Origin: RYN-230 sp963834705
Lineage (GTDB): Bacteria > Actinomycetota > Actinomycetes > Streptosporangiales > Streptosporangiaceae
Reading direction: 5' to 3'
Assembly: GCA_963834705.1 (NCBI GenBank)
Contig: CAWICV010000003.1
Location: 1 to 64,000, forward strand
Length of the DNA stretch: 64,000 nt
The notes under the pieces: generated by a model
What the model was told of the DNA's origin: nothing
What the model saw: only the letters and a program-made list of their open reading frames with translations
Database searches by the model: none
Position numbers and translations under genes: made by a program
Part shown: positions 50,137 through 58,271 of the stretch, one piece after another
Layout of the letters: every line of letters begins with the position of its first letter
Numbering within the stretch: the stretch's first letter is position 1

Positions 50137-51789
50137 ATGGCCGCGCGCGGCCGGTACCGCGACGCGCTGCGCCATCGTGATCTGCGGCTGCTCATCGGCT
50201 CGTTTCTCATCGACCAGATCGGCAGCTGGTCCTACCTGGTCGTGATCGGGGTGTACGTCTTCGACCGCACCCATTCCACCCAGTGGCTGGCGGCGTTGGG
50301 CGTCTGCCGGTGGGGGCCGGGCCTGCTGCTGGCCAGTTACGGCGGCGTGCTGGCCGACCGCTACCAGCGGATCACCGTGCTGATCGTCTCCGCGCTGGCC
50401 AGCGCGGCGCTGATGACGGGGATGGCGGTCGTGGTCGCGGTGGACGCGCCGGTCGTGCTAGTCCTGGTCATCTCCGCGCTCGCCTCGGTGGCGGTGACGC
50501 CCTACCAGCCAGCCGCGGGCGCGCTCACCCCCGAGGTGGTTGGCGAGCGGGACCTGGCCGCGGCCAACGCCATCTTCTCGGGGCTGGAGAACCTGGTCGT
50601 GGTCATCGGGCCCGCCATCGGCGGCCTGCTGCTGCTCACCGGCCGGCCGGTCATCGGCGTCGCGATCAACGCGGCCAGCTTCGCCGCGGCGGCGGCGATA
50701 ATCGCGCGGCTGCGCGTCCGGTCCCGCGGCGGCACGGCCGAGGGCGGCACCCTCCAGCAACTGGCCGCCGGGTTCAAGGCGCTGGCCGCGCAGCCAGTCG
50801 CGGTGGCCATCATCTTGTTCGCCGCCCTGGACTCCGCCGTCTACGGGGCCAGCACGGTGCTGTACGTCCCGCTGTCGATCCGGCTGGGCACCGGCAGCGA
50901 CGGTTACGGTTACCTGCTGGCCGCCAGCGCGCTCGGCGGGGTGCTCGGGGCAGCGCTGGCCAACCGGCTGAGCGGCACCGGCCGCCTGGCCCGGGTCATC
51001 ATGGGCAGCATCTGCCTGCAGGCGCTGCCGTTCCTGGTCACCATCCCGGTCCACTCGCCCGCGCTGGCGGCCGTGCTGCAGGCCTTCTCCGGGGTCGGGA
51101 TGATCATCGTGGACGTGCTCGCCCTGACCAGCCTGCAACGCGACCTGCCCGGCAGCGTGCTCAGCCGGGTGCTGGGCATCTTCGACACGCTGGTGCTGGG
51201 CGGCATCCTGCTGGCCAGCCTGGCCACCGGCATCCTGCTGGCGCACACCAGCCTGGCCGTCGCGCTGGTCGTCGTAGGGGCCGGGATCCCGGCCATCGCG
51301 CTGCTCGGGCTGCCCACGCTGCTCCGGGCCGACCGCACGTCGGCCGAGGTCGCCGCCCGGCTGCGGCCCCGGGTCAACCTGCTGTCCACCCTCGACCTGC
51401 TGGCCGACGCGGACCGGACCACCCTGGAGCGGCTGGCCGCGGCGGCCGAGCAGGTCGCGGTGCCCGCGGGCGGCACGCTCATCCGCCAGGGCGAGCCGGC
51501 CGATGCGCTGTGGATCCTGGTCCGCGGCGAGCTGTCGGTGTCTGTCACCGCGGCTGACTCCGCGCCGTGCGAGCTGGCCCCGGTGACCGCGCCCGGCTAC
51601 GTCGGCGAAGTCGGGTTGCTCAAGGGCATCCCGCGCACGGCCACGGTGCGGGCCAGCCAGGACGCCGCGCTGCTGCGGATTGGCGGCCCGGACTTCCTGG
51701 CCGCCCTGGAGGCCGGCCGGCCGAGCCCGTCGCTGCTGGCCGTGGCTGGTGCCCGGCTGGCCCGTACCCCCGGGCCACAGTCGGCCTAG
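50137..51789 (+). CDS. MFS permease fused to a cyclic-nucleotide-binding domain
   Basis: 550 residues from ATG 50137, which directly follows the cyclase stop, so translation is coupled. Residues about 1-405 are a 12-helix MFS transporter of the MFS_3 type: RHRDLRLLIGSFLIDQIGSW at the start, GLLLASYGGVLADRYQRITV loop, and a long set of Ala/Leu/Val helices. Residues about 425-540 are a cNMP domain: LADADRTTLERLAAAAEQVA, GYVGEVGLLKGIPRTATVRA with the Glu and Arg of the phosphate-binding cassette in place. The fusion suggests a transporter opened or closed by cAMP. The cargo is unknown. The second cyclase gene begins 40 bases later with its own promoter. Confidence 0.9.
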   Translation: MAARGRYRDALRHRDLRLLIGSFLIDQIGSWSYLVVIGVYVFDRTHSTQWLAALGVCRWGPGLLLASYGGVLADRYQRITVLIVSALASAALMTGMAVVVAVDAPVVLVLVISALASVAVTPYQPAAGALTPEVVGERDLAAANAIFSGLENLVVVIGPAIGGLLLLTGRPVIGVAINAASFAAAAAIIARLRVRSRGGTAEGGTLQQLAAGFKALAAQPVAVAIILFAALDSAVYGASTVLYVPLSIRLGTGSDGYGYLLAASALGGVLGAALANRLSGTGRLARVIMGSICLQALPFLVTIPVHSPALAAVLQAFSGVGMIIVDVLALTSLQRDLPGSVLSRVLGIFDTLVLGGILLASLATGILLAHTSLAVALVVVGAGIPAIALLGLPTLLRADRTSAEVAARLRPRVNLLSTLDLLADADRTTLERLAAAAEQVAVPAGGTLIRQGEPADALWILVRGELSVSVTAADSAPCELAPVTAPGYVGEVGLLKGIPRTATVRASQDAALLRIGGPDFLAALEAGRPSPSLLAVAGARLARTPGPQSA

Positions 51790-51792
51790 GTC

Positions 51793-51832
51793 TTGTCAGC
51801 GCCAGTCCGGTTCTGTCTAAAGTTGCCTGGTG
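51793..51832 (+). promoter_or_regulatory. Leaderless promoter of the second cyclase
   Basis: TAAAGT (51818-51823), TGCCTG, GTG 51830, the same arrangement as before the first cyclase. TTGTCA at 51793-51798 may be the -35 box, at a spacing of 19 bases. Confidence 0.6.
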
Positions 51833-54800
51833 GAAACGTGCGCGCGGTGCGGTGCGCCGCTGGGGGTGGGCGACCGGTTCTGCGGGGACTGCGGCGCCCC
51901 TCTGCTGGCCTGCCCGGCTTGTGGCGAGCCGGCCACGCCAGGCAAGCGGTTCTGCCGGGGCTGCGGTGCGCAGCTGCCTGCTGCTGGGCCCGCACCGCCG
52001 GGTGCGCCGGACACGGTGCGGATCACCCCGCCGCCTGCAGCGTCTGCCCCGGCGGCGGCCACGTCAACCCGGGGTCCGGTGGCCGAGCGCCGGGTCTGCT
52101 CGGTGCTGTTCTGCGACGTGGTCGGGTTTACCCCGCTGTCCGAGTCGCGGGACCCCGAGGCCGTGCGCGAGCTGCTGTCCCGGTACTTCGGGGTGGCCCG
52201 GACCGTGATCAGCCGGTACGGCGGCGTGGTCGAGAAGTTCATCGGCGACGCCGTGATGGCGGTATGGGGTACCCCGGTGGCGGCGGAGGGGGATGCGGAG
52301 CGGGCCGTACGGGCCGGCCTCGACCTGGTGGCAGCGGTGGCAGAACTGGGCGCGGAGGCCGGCCTGCCCGGCCTGGCCGCCCGGGCCGGGGTGGTCACCG
52401 GTGAGGTCGCGGTGACCCTCGGCGCGGTCGGCGAGGGCATGGTAGCCGGGGATGCGGTGAACACCGCCGCGCGGGTGCAGTCGGTGGCCGAGCCGGGCTC
52501 GGTGCTGGTTGACGGGCCAACCCAACGGCTGGCCGACAGCGCGATCGGGTTCACCGAGGCCGGAGCGCACCGGCTGAAAGGAAAAGAGGAGCCGCAGCGG
52601 CTGTGGCGGGCCACCCGGGTGCTGTCCGGGGTGGGCGGCTCGCAGCGGATCGACGGGCTGGAGGCGCCGCTGGTCGGCCGGAACGCCGAGCTGCGCACGG
52701 TCAAAGAGCTGTTCCACGCGGCGGCGGAACGCCGGGTGCCCCGGCTGGTGCTGGTCTCCGGCCCGGCCGGAATCGGTAAGTCCCGGCTGGGCTGGGAGTT
52801 TGAGAAGTACGCCGACGGCTTGGCCGAGTCGGTGTGGTGGCACCGGGGGCGGTGCCTGTCCTACGGCGACGGGGTGGCGTTCTGGGCGCTGGCCGAAATC
52901 GTCCGGCAGCGGCTGGGCATCGCGGAGGAGGACCCGGTCGGCACGGCGGCGGCCAAACTGTCCGAGGGAGTGGACCGGTTCGTCCCGGACCCAGCCGAAC
53001 GGGAGTATGTCGCGGTGCGGCTGGGCCGCCTGCTGGGTGTCCCGGCGGCCGGGGACAACGGCGACCCACTGGCCCGCGAGGAGCTGTTCGCCGGGTGGCG
53101 GCTGTTCCTCGAGCGGCTCGCCGCACAGGCGCCGGTGGTGCTCGTGGTGGAGGACGCCCAGTACGCGGACTCGGGCCTGCTCGACTTCCTGGACCATCTC
53201 ATCGACTGGGGCCGGGACCTGCCGGTCTATGTGCTCGTGCTGGCCCGTCCCGAACTGGGGCACGCCCGGCCCGGGTTCGGCAGCGGACGGAACCGGATCA
53301 CGCTGACCCTGGACCCGCTCGACCCGGCGTCCATGGACCAGCTCGTGGATGCGCTGGTGCCGGCCATGCCGGCCCGGGCGCGGTCCGCGGTCACCGCCCA
53401 GGCCCAGGGCATGCCGTTGTTCGCCGTGGAGACGGTCCGGGCGCTGATCGACCGGGACATCGTGCAGCCGGTCGAGGGAGCGTACCGGCTGGTTGGTGAC
53501 GTCGGGGAGCTGGCCGTACCGGACAGCCTGCACGCGCTGCTGGCCGCCCGGCTGGACGCCCTGGACCCGGGCGTGCGGCGGCTGGTCACCTACGCCGCGG
53601 TGCTGGGCAGCAGCTTCCCCGCGGACGCGCTGGTGGCCGTGTCCGGCCGGGATGAGGCCACGGTCCAGGCCGCGCTGGCTGAGCTGGTGCGCCGGGAAGT
53701 GTTCAGCGTCTCCGCCGATCCACTCTCGCCCGAGCTGGGCAGTTACCGGTTCGCCCAGGAGATGCTGCGCCAGGTCGCTTACGACACACTGTCCCGCCGG
53801 GACCGGAAGACCCGCCATCTCCGGGTGGCCGCGCACTTGCGGGCCACGTTCGCTGGTGACGGTGAAGAAGTCACCGAGGTCATCGCCCGGCACTATCTGG
53901 ACGCGCTGAACGCCATGCCGGACGATCCGGACACCGCGGAGATCCGCGACGAGGCGATCACCGCGCTGATCCGGGCGGCGGAACGCGCCGAGCGCACCGG
54001 CGCTCCCGCCCTGGCCAGCTCCAGTTACGCCCGCGCGGCCGAACTGGCCGCGCCTCCGGGCGAGGCCGCAAACGACGCCAGCGCCGGGCAGCCGGCTGTC
54101 GGCACGCTCTGGGAACGGGCTGCGCTGGCTGCCGTCACCGCCGGTAACCTATCGGCTGCGGTTGATTACGCAGGCCGGGCCCGCGAGTACCATCTGCGCC
54201 GGGACGACGCCCGCCCGGCCGCCCGGGCCCAGGCCATTGCCGGTGCCGCGCTGCGGCTCCGGGGCCGCATGGCCGAGGCGCATGAGCAGCTTGTCTCGGC
54301 CCTCGATGTGCTGCGCGCCAACCCGGATACCGACACGGTGCGGGCCCTGCAGGAACTGGCCACCGCGGAAGTCTTCGCCGGCGCGCCCGACGCTGACCAG
54401 CTGTCCACCGAAGCGCTCGTTCTGGGCCAGGACCTCGGCGTCGGCCCGGGACGGCTAGGTAGCCTGTTCGTGGTCCGTGCCATCTACCTCGGTACTGTCC
54501 AGCGGCGCCCCGAGGCCGCCGCCTATCTGCGCGAAGGAGCCCGGCTGGCCAGCCAGGCGGGCGACGGCGTAGGCCTGGGGCGGGCGCTGAGCAACCTGTC
54601 GGACGTGGAGGCGATCACCGATCCAGCAGCCTCCGCGGAAACGGCCCGCGCTGCGGCCGGGCACCTTCGCCGGACCGGGGCGCGGGAATACCTGCCAATT
54701 GCCATCATGAACCTGGCTCACGCGCAGCTGTTGCTGGGTGACTGGGATGCGGCCGCAGCGGAACTCACCCAGGCGGTCGAATCTGACGGGCTGGGAGATC

Positions 54801-55447
54801 TGGAATACCTGAATATTTCGCGGGGCTGGCAGGCGGCGCTGCGCGGCGACGTGGAAACCGCCGAGGCCATGCTGACCAGCCTGCCGGACCTACGGGTCAC
54901 TGAAGACCCGCAGGACCAGGCCACGGTCAGCCTGGTGGAGGCCCTCACCGAGGCCGCCCGGCGGAACCCAGCCGGCACGCTGCGCCACGCCCTGGGCAGC
55001 CTCAGTCATGCTGATGCCATCGGGATAAGCCACGAGTGCGTGCGGTGGGCCTGGCCACTGGCGGCCCGCACCGCCCATGAGCTAGCTGACACCGCCGTCC
55101 TCGGTGAGCTGCTCAGCCTGCTCGACAACAGCCAGCCCGGGCACGTCGTGCCAATGCTGCACGCCGAGCGGGCCCTGGCCCGGGCCCGGCTGGCCGCCCG
55201 GGATGACGGCTCAGCCGGCGTCCAGGGCTTCGCGAACGCGATACGCGGGCTCCGGGAACTGAGCACCCCCTACCACCTGGCCCACGGACTGCTCGACCAG
55301 GCTGAGCACCTGATCAGGCAGGGCGACCCGGAAGCCGCCGCGGCCGCGGTCGAGGAAGCCCGCAGCACCGCCACCCGGCTGCGCTGCCAGCCGCTGCTCG
55401 ACCGGGTTGCGGAGATAACGGCCGCGGAGCCGCGGATACCCGCCTGA
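51830..55447 (+). CDS. Multidomain adenylate cyclase, paralogue of the first (copy 2)
   Basis: 1205 residues from leaderless GTG 51830. Same order and motifs as copy 1: zinc ribbons at the N-terminus (CARCGAPLGVGDRFCGDC, CPACGEPATPGKRFCRGC), cyclase with metal Asp96, Lys in EKFIGDAVMAVWG and GDAVNTAARV, AAA with Walker A GPAGIGKS at 311-318 and LVVEDAQYADSG, then long helical repeats. The two proteins are very similar over the first 750 residues and diverge in the helical arm, so they probably have the same output and different inputs. A dispersed repeat (55448-55470) starts directly at the stop. The MFS-cNMP gene lies between the two copies, indicating a tandem duplication around it. Confidence 0.92.
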   Translation: METCARCGAPLGVGDRFCGDCGAPLLACPACGEPATPGKRFCRGCGAQLPAAGPAPPGAPDTVRITPPPAASAPAAATSTRGPVAERRVCSVLFCDVVGFTPLSESRDPEAVRELLSRYFGVARTVISRYGGVVEKFIGDAVMAVWGTPVAAEGDAERAVRAGLDLVAAVAELGAEAGLPGLAARAGVVTGEVAVTLGAVGEGMVAGDAVNTAARVQSVAEPGSVLVDGPTQRLADSAIGFTEAGAHRLKGKEEPQRLWRATRVLSGVGGSQRIDGLEAPLVGRNAELRTVKELFHAAAERRVPRLVLVSGPAGIGKSRLGWEFEKYADGLAESVWWHRGRCLSYGDGVAFWALAEIVRQRLGIAEEDPVGTAAAKLSEGVDRFVPDPAEREYVAVRLGRLLGVPAAGDNGDPLAREELFAGWRLFLERLAAQAPVVLVVEDAQYADSGLLDFLDHLIDWGRDLPVYVLVLARPELGHARPGFGSGRNRITLTLDPLDPASMDQLVDALVPAMPARARSAVTAQAQGMPLFAVETVRALIDRDIVQPVEGAYRLVGDVGELAVPDSLHALLAARLDALDPGVRRLVTYAAVLGSSFPADALVAVSGRDEATVQAALAELVRREVFSVSADPLSPELGSYRFAQEMLRQVAYDTLSRRDRKTRHLRVAAHLRATFAGDGEEVTEVIARHYLDALNAMPDDPDTAEIRDEAITALIRAAERAERTGAPALASSSYARAAELAAPPGEAANDASAGQPAVGTLWERAALAAVTAGNLSAAVDYAGRAREYHLRRDDARPAARAQAIAGAALRLRGRMAEAHEQLVSALDVLRANPDTDTVRALQELATAEVFAGAPDADQLSTEALVLGQDLGVGPGRLGSLFVVRAIYLGTVQRRPEAAAYLREGARLASQAGDGVGLGRALSNLSDVEAITDPAASAETARAAAGHLRRTGAREYLPIAIMNLAHAQLLLGDWDAAAAELTQAVESDGLGDLEYLNISRGWQAALRGDVETAEAMLTSLPDLRVTEDPQDQATVSLVEALTEAARRNPAGTLRHALGSLSHADAIGISHECVRWAWPLAARTAHELADTAVLGELLSLLDNSQPGHVVPMLHAERALARARLAARDDGSAGVQGFANAIRGLRELSTPYHLAHGLLDQAEHLIRQGDPEAAAAAVEEARSTATRLRCQPLLDRVAEITAAEPRIPA

Positions 55448-55470
55448 GGCACTGGCGTTCGGCATGATGG
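55448..55470. repeat. Dispersed repeat, copy C
   Basis: Same 23 bases as in copy B, starting directly behind the stop codon of the second cyclase. Confidence 0.75.
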
Positions 55471-55478
55471 GGCTGGGT

Positions 55479-55889
55479 TTAGCGGGCCTCGGCTTCGCGG
55501 ACGCGCTGCACCATCATCTCGAGCAGGACCCAGGCGGTCTCCGGATGCTGCAGCGCGAACGGGCGGAACACCCACGCGGTGAACAGCAGGCAGCGCAGCT
55601 CACTCTCGGCGGTGATCGTCGCCGAGCGGTACGAGTGGTCGATCAGCGCCATCTCGCCGAAGTAATCACCGGGGCCGAGGGAGCGCGCGGGCCGTCCGTG
55701 CACGCTGACCGAGGCCTCGCCGGACACGATCACCCCGAACGTCGTCGCGCCGCCTTCCTCTTCAGCGGTCAGCACCGCCCCGGCTGGGAACGTCCGGTCG
55801 TGCGCGTTGCGCGCCAGATCGGCCAGCTCCTTCTTGGGCAGCATGGAAAACAGCGGGACTTGAGCCAGAACCGCTTCGGGCGTCGTCAT
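55479..55889 (-). CDS. Free-standing cyclic-nucleotide-binding protein
   Basis: 136 residues, essentially only a cNMP barrel: MTTPEAVLAQVPLFSMLPKK, GVIVSGEASVSVHGRPARSL and GDYFGEMALIDHSYRSATIT, with the Glu and the Arg-Ser-Ala of the phosphate-binding cassette. There is no helix-turn-helix or enzyme domain, so it should be a regulatory subunit or cAMP sink acting on a partner. It is convergent with the second cyclase gene and ends 31 bases from it. Upstream (9 bases) is the end of zwf, so it lies behind zwf on the same strand in the opposite order (cNMP gene first in the direction of reading is zwf), and the two could share a transcript. Confidence 0.85.
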   Translation of the reverse strand: MTTPEAVLAQVPLFSMLPKKELADLARNAHDRTFPAGAVLTAEEEGGATTFGVIVSGEASVSVHGRPARSLGPGDYFGEMALIDHSYRSATITAESELRCLLFTAWVFRPFALQHPETAWVLLEMMVQRVREAEAR

Positions 55890-55898
55890 GGCCCGATG

Positions 55899-57446
55899 TT
55901 AGCCCTGCTTTTGCTGCGAATCACCTGTTCGGAGCGTTCCTGGCGAGGTTTGAGTACCGTCCAGGTGCCACCGGTACGGGGCGGCCAGCCGGTGCAGCGC
56001 GGCCTGGGGGCCCCAGGATCCGCGCGGGTACGGCACTACCTTCGGCGGGTCCTGCTGCAGCGGCGTGGACACCTCCCAGAGCCGTTCGATCCCGTAGGCG
56101 TCGGTGAACAATGCCTGGTCACCGAGCATGGCGTCGAGGATGAGCCGCTCATAGCCCTCCAGGCTGTTGGCTTCGCAGAACGAATCCTGATAGCGGAACA
56201 CCATCTGCGCGGCGCCCAGGGTCAGCTCCGCGCCCGGTTCCTTGGCCAGAAACTCGGCGGTGACCGAGCCCGGGTCGGCGAAGTCGATCACGATCTCGTT
56301 ACACCGGCCGTGCGGGGCGGCCCCACGGTGCAGCTGGAACATGCGTAGCGGCGGCTCGTGGAAACCCAGCGTGATCAGCTGGCGGCTGGTGGCCATGCTC
56401 TTGCCCGAGCGGAGCAGGAACGGCACCCCCTTCCACCGCCAGTTGTCGATCTCGGCGCGGACCGCGGCCAGCGTCTCGGTGTCCGAGTCCGGCGCCACCC
56501 CCGGCTCGTCGCGGTAGCCCTGGTACTGGCCGCGCACCGCGTGCTGCGGGCTGACCGGCCGGAGGGCGTCGAAGACCTTGGTCTTCTCCTCGTGCAGGTG
56601 CCTGGCGTCCAGCGACGTTGGCGGCTCCATGGCGACCAGGCTGAGCACCTGGAACAGGTGAGTCACGATCATGTCGCAGTAGGCGCCGGTCTGGTCGTAG
56701 AAGCCGGCCCGTCCCTCGATGGACAGCGACTCCGGCACGTCGATCTGGACGTAGCTGATGTACTGCCGGTTCCAGACCGGCTCAAACAACCCGTTGGCGA
56801 ACCGGAAGGCCAGGATGTTGTCGACCGACTCCTTGCCGAGGAAGTGGTCGATCCGGAAGATCTGCGACTCGTCGAAGACCTGGTGCACCGTGCGGTTCAG
56901 CTCCCGGGCCGAGGCCAGGTCGGTACCGAACGGCTTCTCGATGATGATGCGGCTGCGGTCCTCGGCCAGCCCGGTGCGGCCCAGCAGGCCGACCGTAGGC
57001 TCGAACGACACCGGCGGAATGGCCAGGTGGAACAGCTTGCGTGCCTGGCCGCCCAGATCCGCTTCGGCCCGCTGCACGGCCGCCTCCAGCGGCCCGGAGT
57101 CGCCTGACTGGCCGGCCTCGCCCGGCTGGCCTGGTTGCGCGCTGCCGAACGACAGCGCCTGGGCGAACGCGGTCCACGCGTCCCCCTTCGGCTGGCCGCG
57201 ACCGAACTCGGCCACCGCCTGGCGGGCGTGCTCGCGGAACTGATCATCGGTCATCGGCCGCCGCGCCGTGCCGACGATGCGGTACCGGTCCGGCATCAGG
57301 CCCGCCTCGGCCAGGTGGAACAGGCCGGGCAGCAGTTTCCGTTTGGCCAGGTCGCCAGTGGCGCCGAACATCACGATGACGTGGTCGCCTGGACGCCGGC
57401 CGGATCGGCGCGGCGAGGCCGTGCGCTGCGGTTCTGATGAGGTCAC
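55899..57446 (-). CDS. zwf: Glucose-6-phosphate 1-dehydrogenase
   Basis: 515 residues from the start at 57446. NADP fold: VIVMFGATGDLAKRKLLPGL near residue 23; IIIEKPFGTDLASARELN near 168; the catalytic RIDHFLGKESVDNILAFRFA near 197. The final 30 residues (SQQKQG end) are variable. It makes 6-phosphogluconolactone and NADPH, opening the pentose-phosphate pathway. Genes for opcA, pgl or tkt-tal do not lie next to it here. The small cNMP-binding gene follows after only 9 bases on the same strand, so G6PDH and that protein may be co-expressed, perhaps linking sugar oxidation to cAMP state. Confidence 0.94.
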   Translation of the reverse strand: MTSSEPQRTASPRRSGRRPGDHVIVMFGATGDLAKRKLLPGLFHLAEAGLMPDRYRIVGTARRPMTDDQFREHARQAVAEFGRGQPKGDAWTAFAQALSFGSAQPGQPGEAGQSGDSGPLEAAVQRAEADLGGQARKLFHLAIPPVSFEPTVGLLGRTGLAEDRSRIIIEKPFGTDLASARELNRTVHQVFDESQIFRIDHFLGKESVDNILAFRFANGLFEPVWNRQYISYVQIDVPESLSIEGRAGFYDQTGAYCDMIVTHLFQVLSLVAMEPPTSLDARHLHEEKTKVFDALRPVSPQHAVRGQYQGYRDEPGVAPDSDTETLAAVRAEIDNWRWKGVPFLLRSGKSMATSRQLITLGFHEPPLRMFQLHRGAAPHGRCNEIVIDFADPGSVTAEFLAKEPGAELTLGAAQMVFRYQDSFCEANSLEGYERLILDAMLGDQALFTDAYGIERLWEVSTPLQQDPPKVVPYPRGSWGPQAALHRLAAPYRWHLDGTQTSPGTLRTGDSQQKQG

Positions 57447-57572
57447 GGCGGCTTTGTTCCCGGTATGTGCGGCCCGACACCGCCAGTCATTGATTCCGCG
57501 GGCGTGTGCCGGGCCACGTGGGCTTGGTGGCCGTGCGGCCCGGCACCGGCTCTCAGGTGCGGGCAGTGTCGA

Positions 57573-58046
57573 TCACCCGGTGAGGTGGATGGTGACTCGC
57601 GGCCGCTGCCCCGATATCACGGTGGCGTAGCCGCGGGCGCCGGTGTAGCGGCCGGTGCCGCCGATGACCGCGACCTGGAACGTGCCCGGTCCCTGCCGGG
57701 TGGAGGTGACCAGGCCGGACAGGTCGATCTGGCCGGCCGCAAACACGTCCACCACGTCGCAGAGGCTGTCGGCGGTGCCGCTGCCCAGCCGGGTGATCGT
57801 GCAGTTCTCCCCATCGGTGCCGATCTGCGTGCCGCCGCGCATGAGCTTGTTACTGGCTAGCTCGACGAAGCCGACGGCGTCACCGTGGCCGGAACCGAGG
57901 TTGAAGCCGTGGTTGCTGATCATCACCTCGGTGTAGCTGATGGTCCGGCCGGCCGGGCTGGCCGGCGCGGCGGCGGCCATGATCGCCACCCCTGCGCCCG
58001 CCGCGGCGAGCACGCCGGCCGCGATCCCAATTCCCTTGCTGAACAT
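57573..58046 (-). CDS. Secreted allene-oxide-cyclase-like barrel protein
   Basis: 157 residues. Residues 1-32 are a signal peptide (GIGIAAGVLAAAGAGVAIMA, cleaved near Ala-Ser-Pro-Ala). The mature part has VGFVELASNKLMRGGTQIGT, an acidic Cys pair (NCTITR and SLCDVV) and the diagnostic TFQVAVIGGTGRYTGARGYA, the G-G-T-G-x-Y-x-x-A-x-G of the allene-oxide-cyclase/dirigent-like barrel. In bacteria such barrels are of unknown function or bind hydrophobic ligands. It is a single gene. Confidence 0.82.
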   Translation of the reverse strand: MFSKGIGIAAGVLAAAGAGVAIMAAAAPASPAGRTISYTEVMISNHGFNLGSGHGDAVGFVELASNKLMRGGTQIGTDGENCTITRLGSGTADSLCDVVDVFAAGQIDLSGLVTSTRQGPGTFQVAVIGGTGRYTGARGYATVISGQRPRVTIHLTG

Positions 58047-58256
58047 GTCTGCTCCCTGGTCATGCCGCAGGCCCGGAGCGGCCTCGCGGTCTGACCGGCA
58101 CGCTACGAACAGCAGGGCCCCGGCCGCTTCGGCCTGCGGTCGGTTCGCCGGCCCGCCGACCGGGGGAACTCGCAGCCGCGCGGGTCAGCCTGCCGGAGGA
58201 TGAGCCACCCGTGCGGCTCCGCCGGGAGGAGGAAGCCAGATCCCCGGCGGCGGCGT

Positions 58257-58271
58257 TATCTTGCAGCCATG
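58257..58271 (+). promoter_or_regulatory. Leaderless promoter of the histidine kinase gene
   Basis: TATCTT (58257-58262), six bases, then ATG 58269; no ribosome-binding site lies at normal spacing. Confidence 0.5.

Noticed and set aside
52064..53893. Long open frame opposite the second cyclase
   Set aside because: The same kind of shadow at the same position of the paralogue; the conserved sequence is explained by the sense strand.
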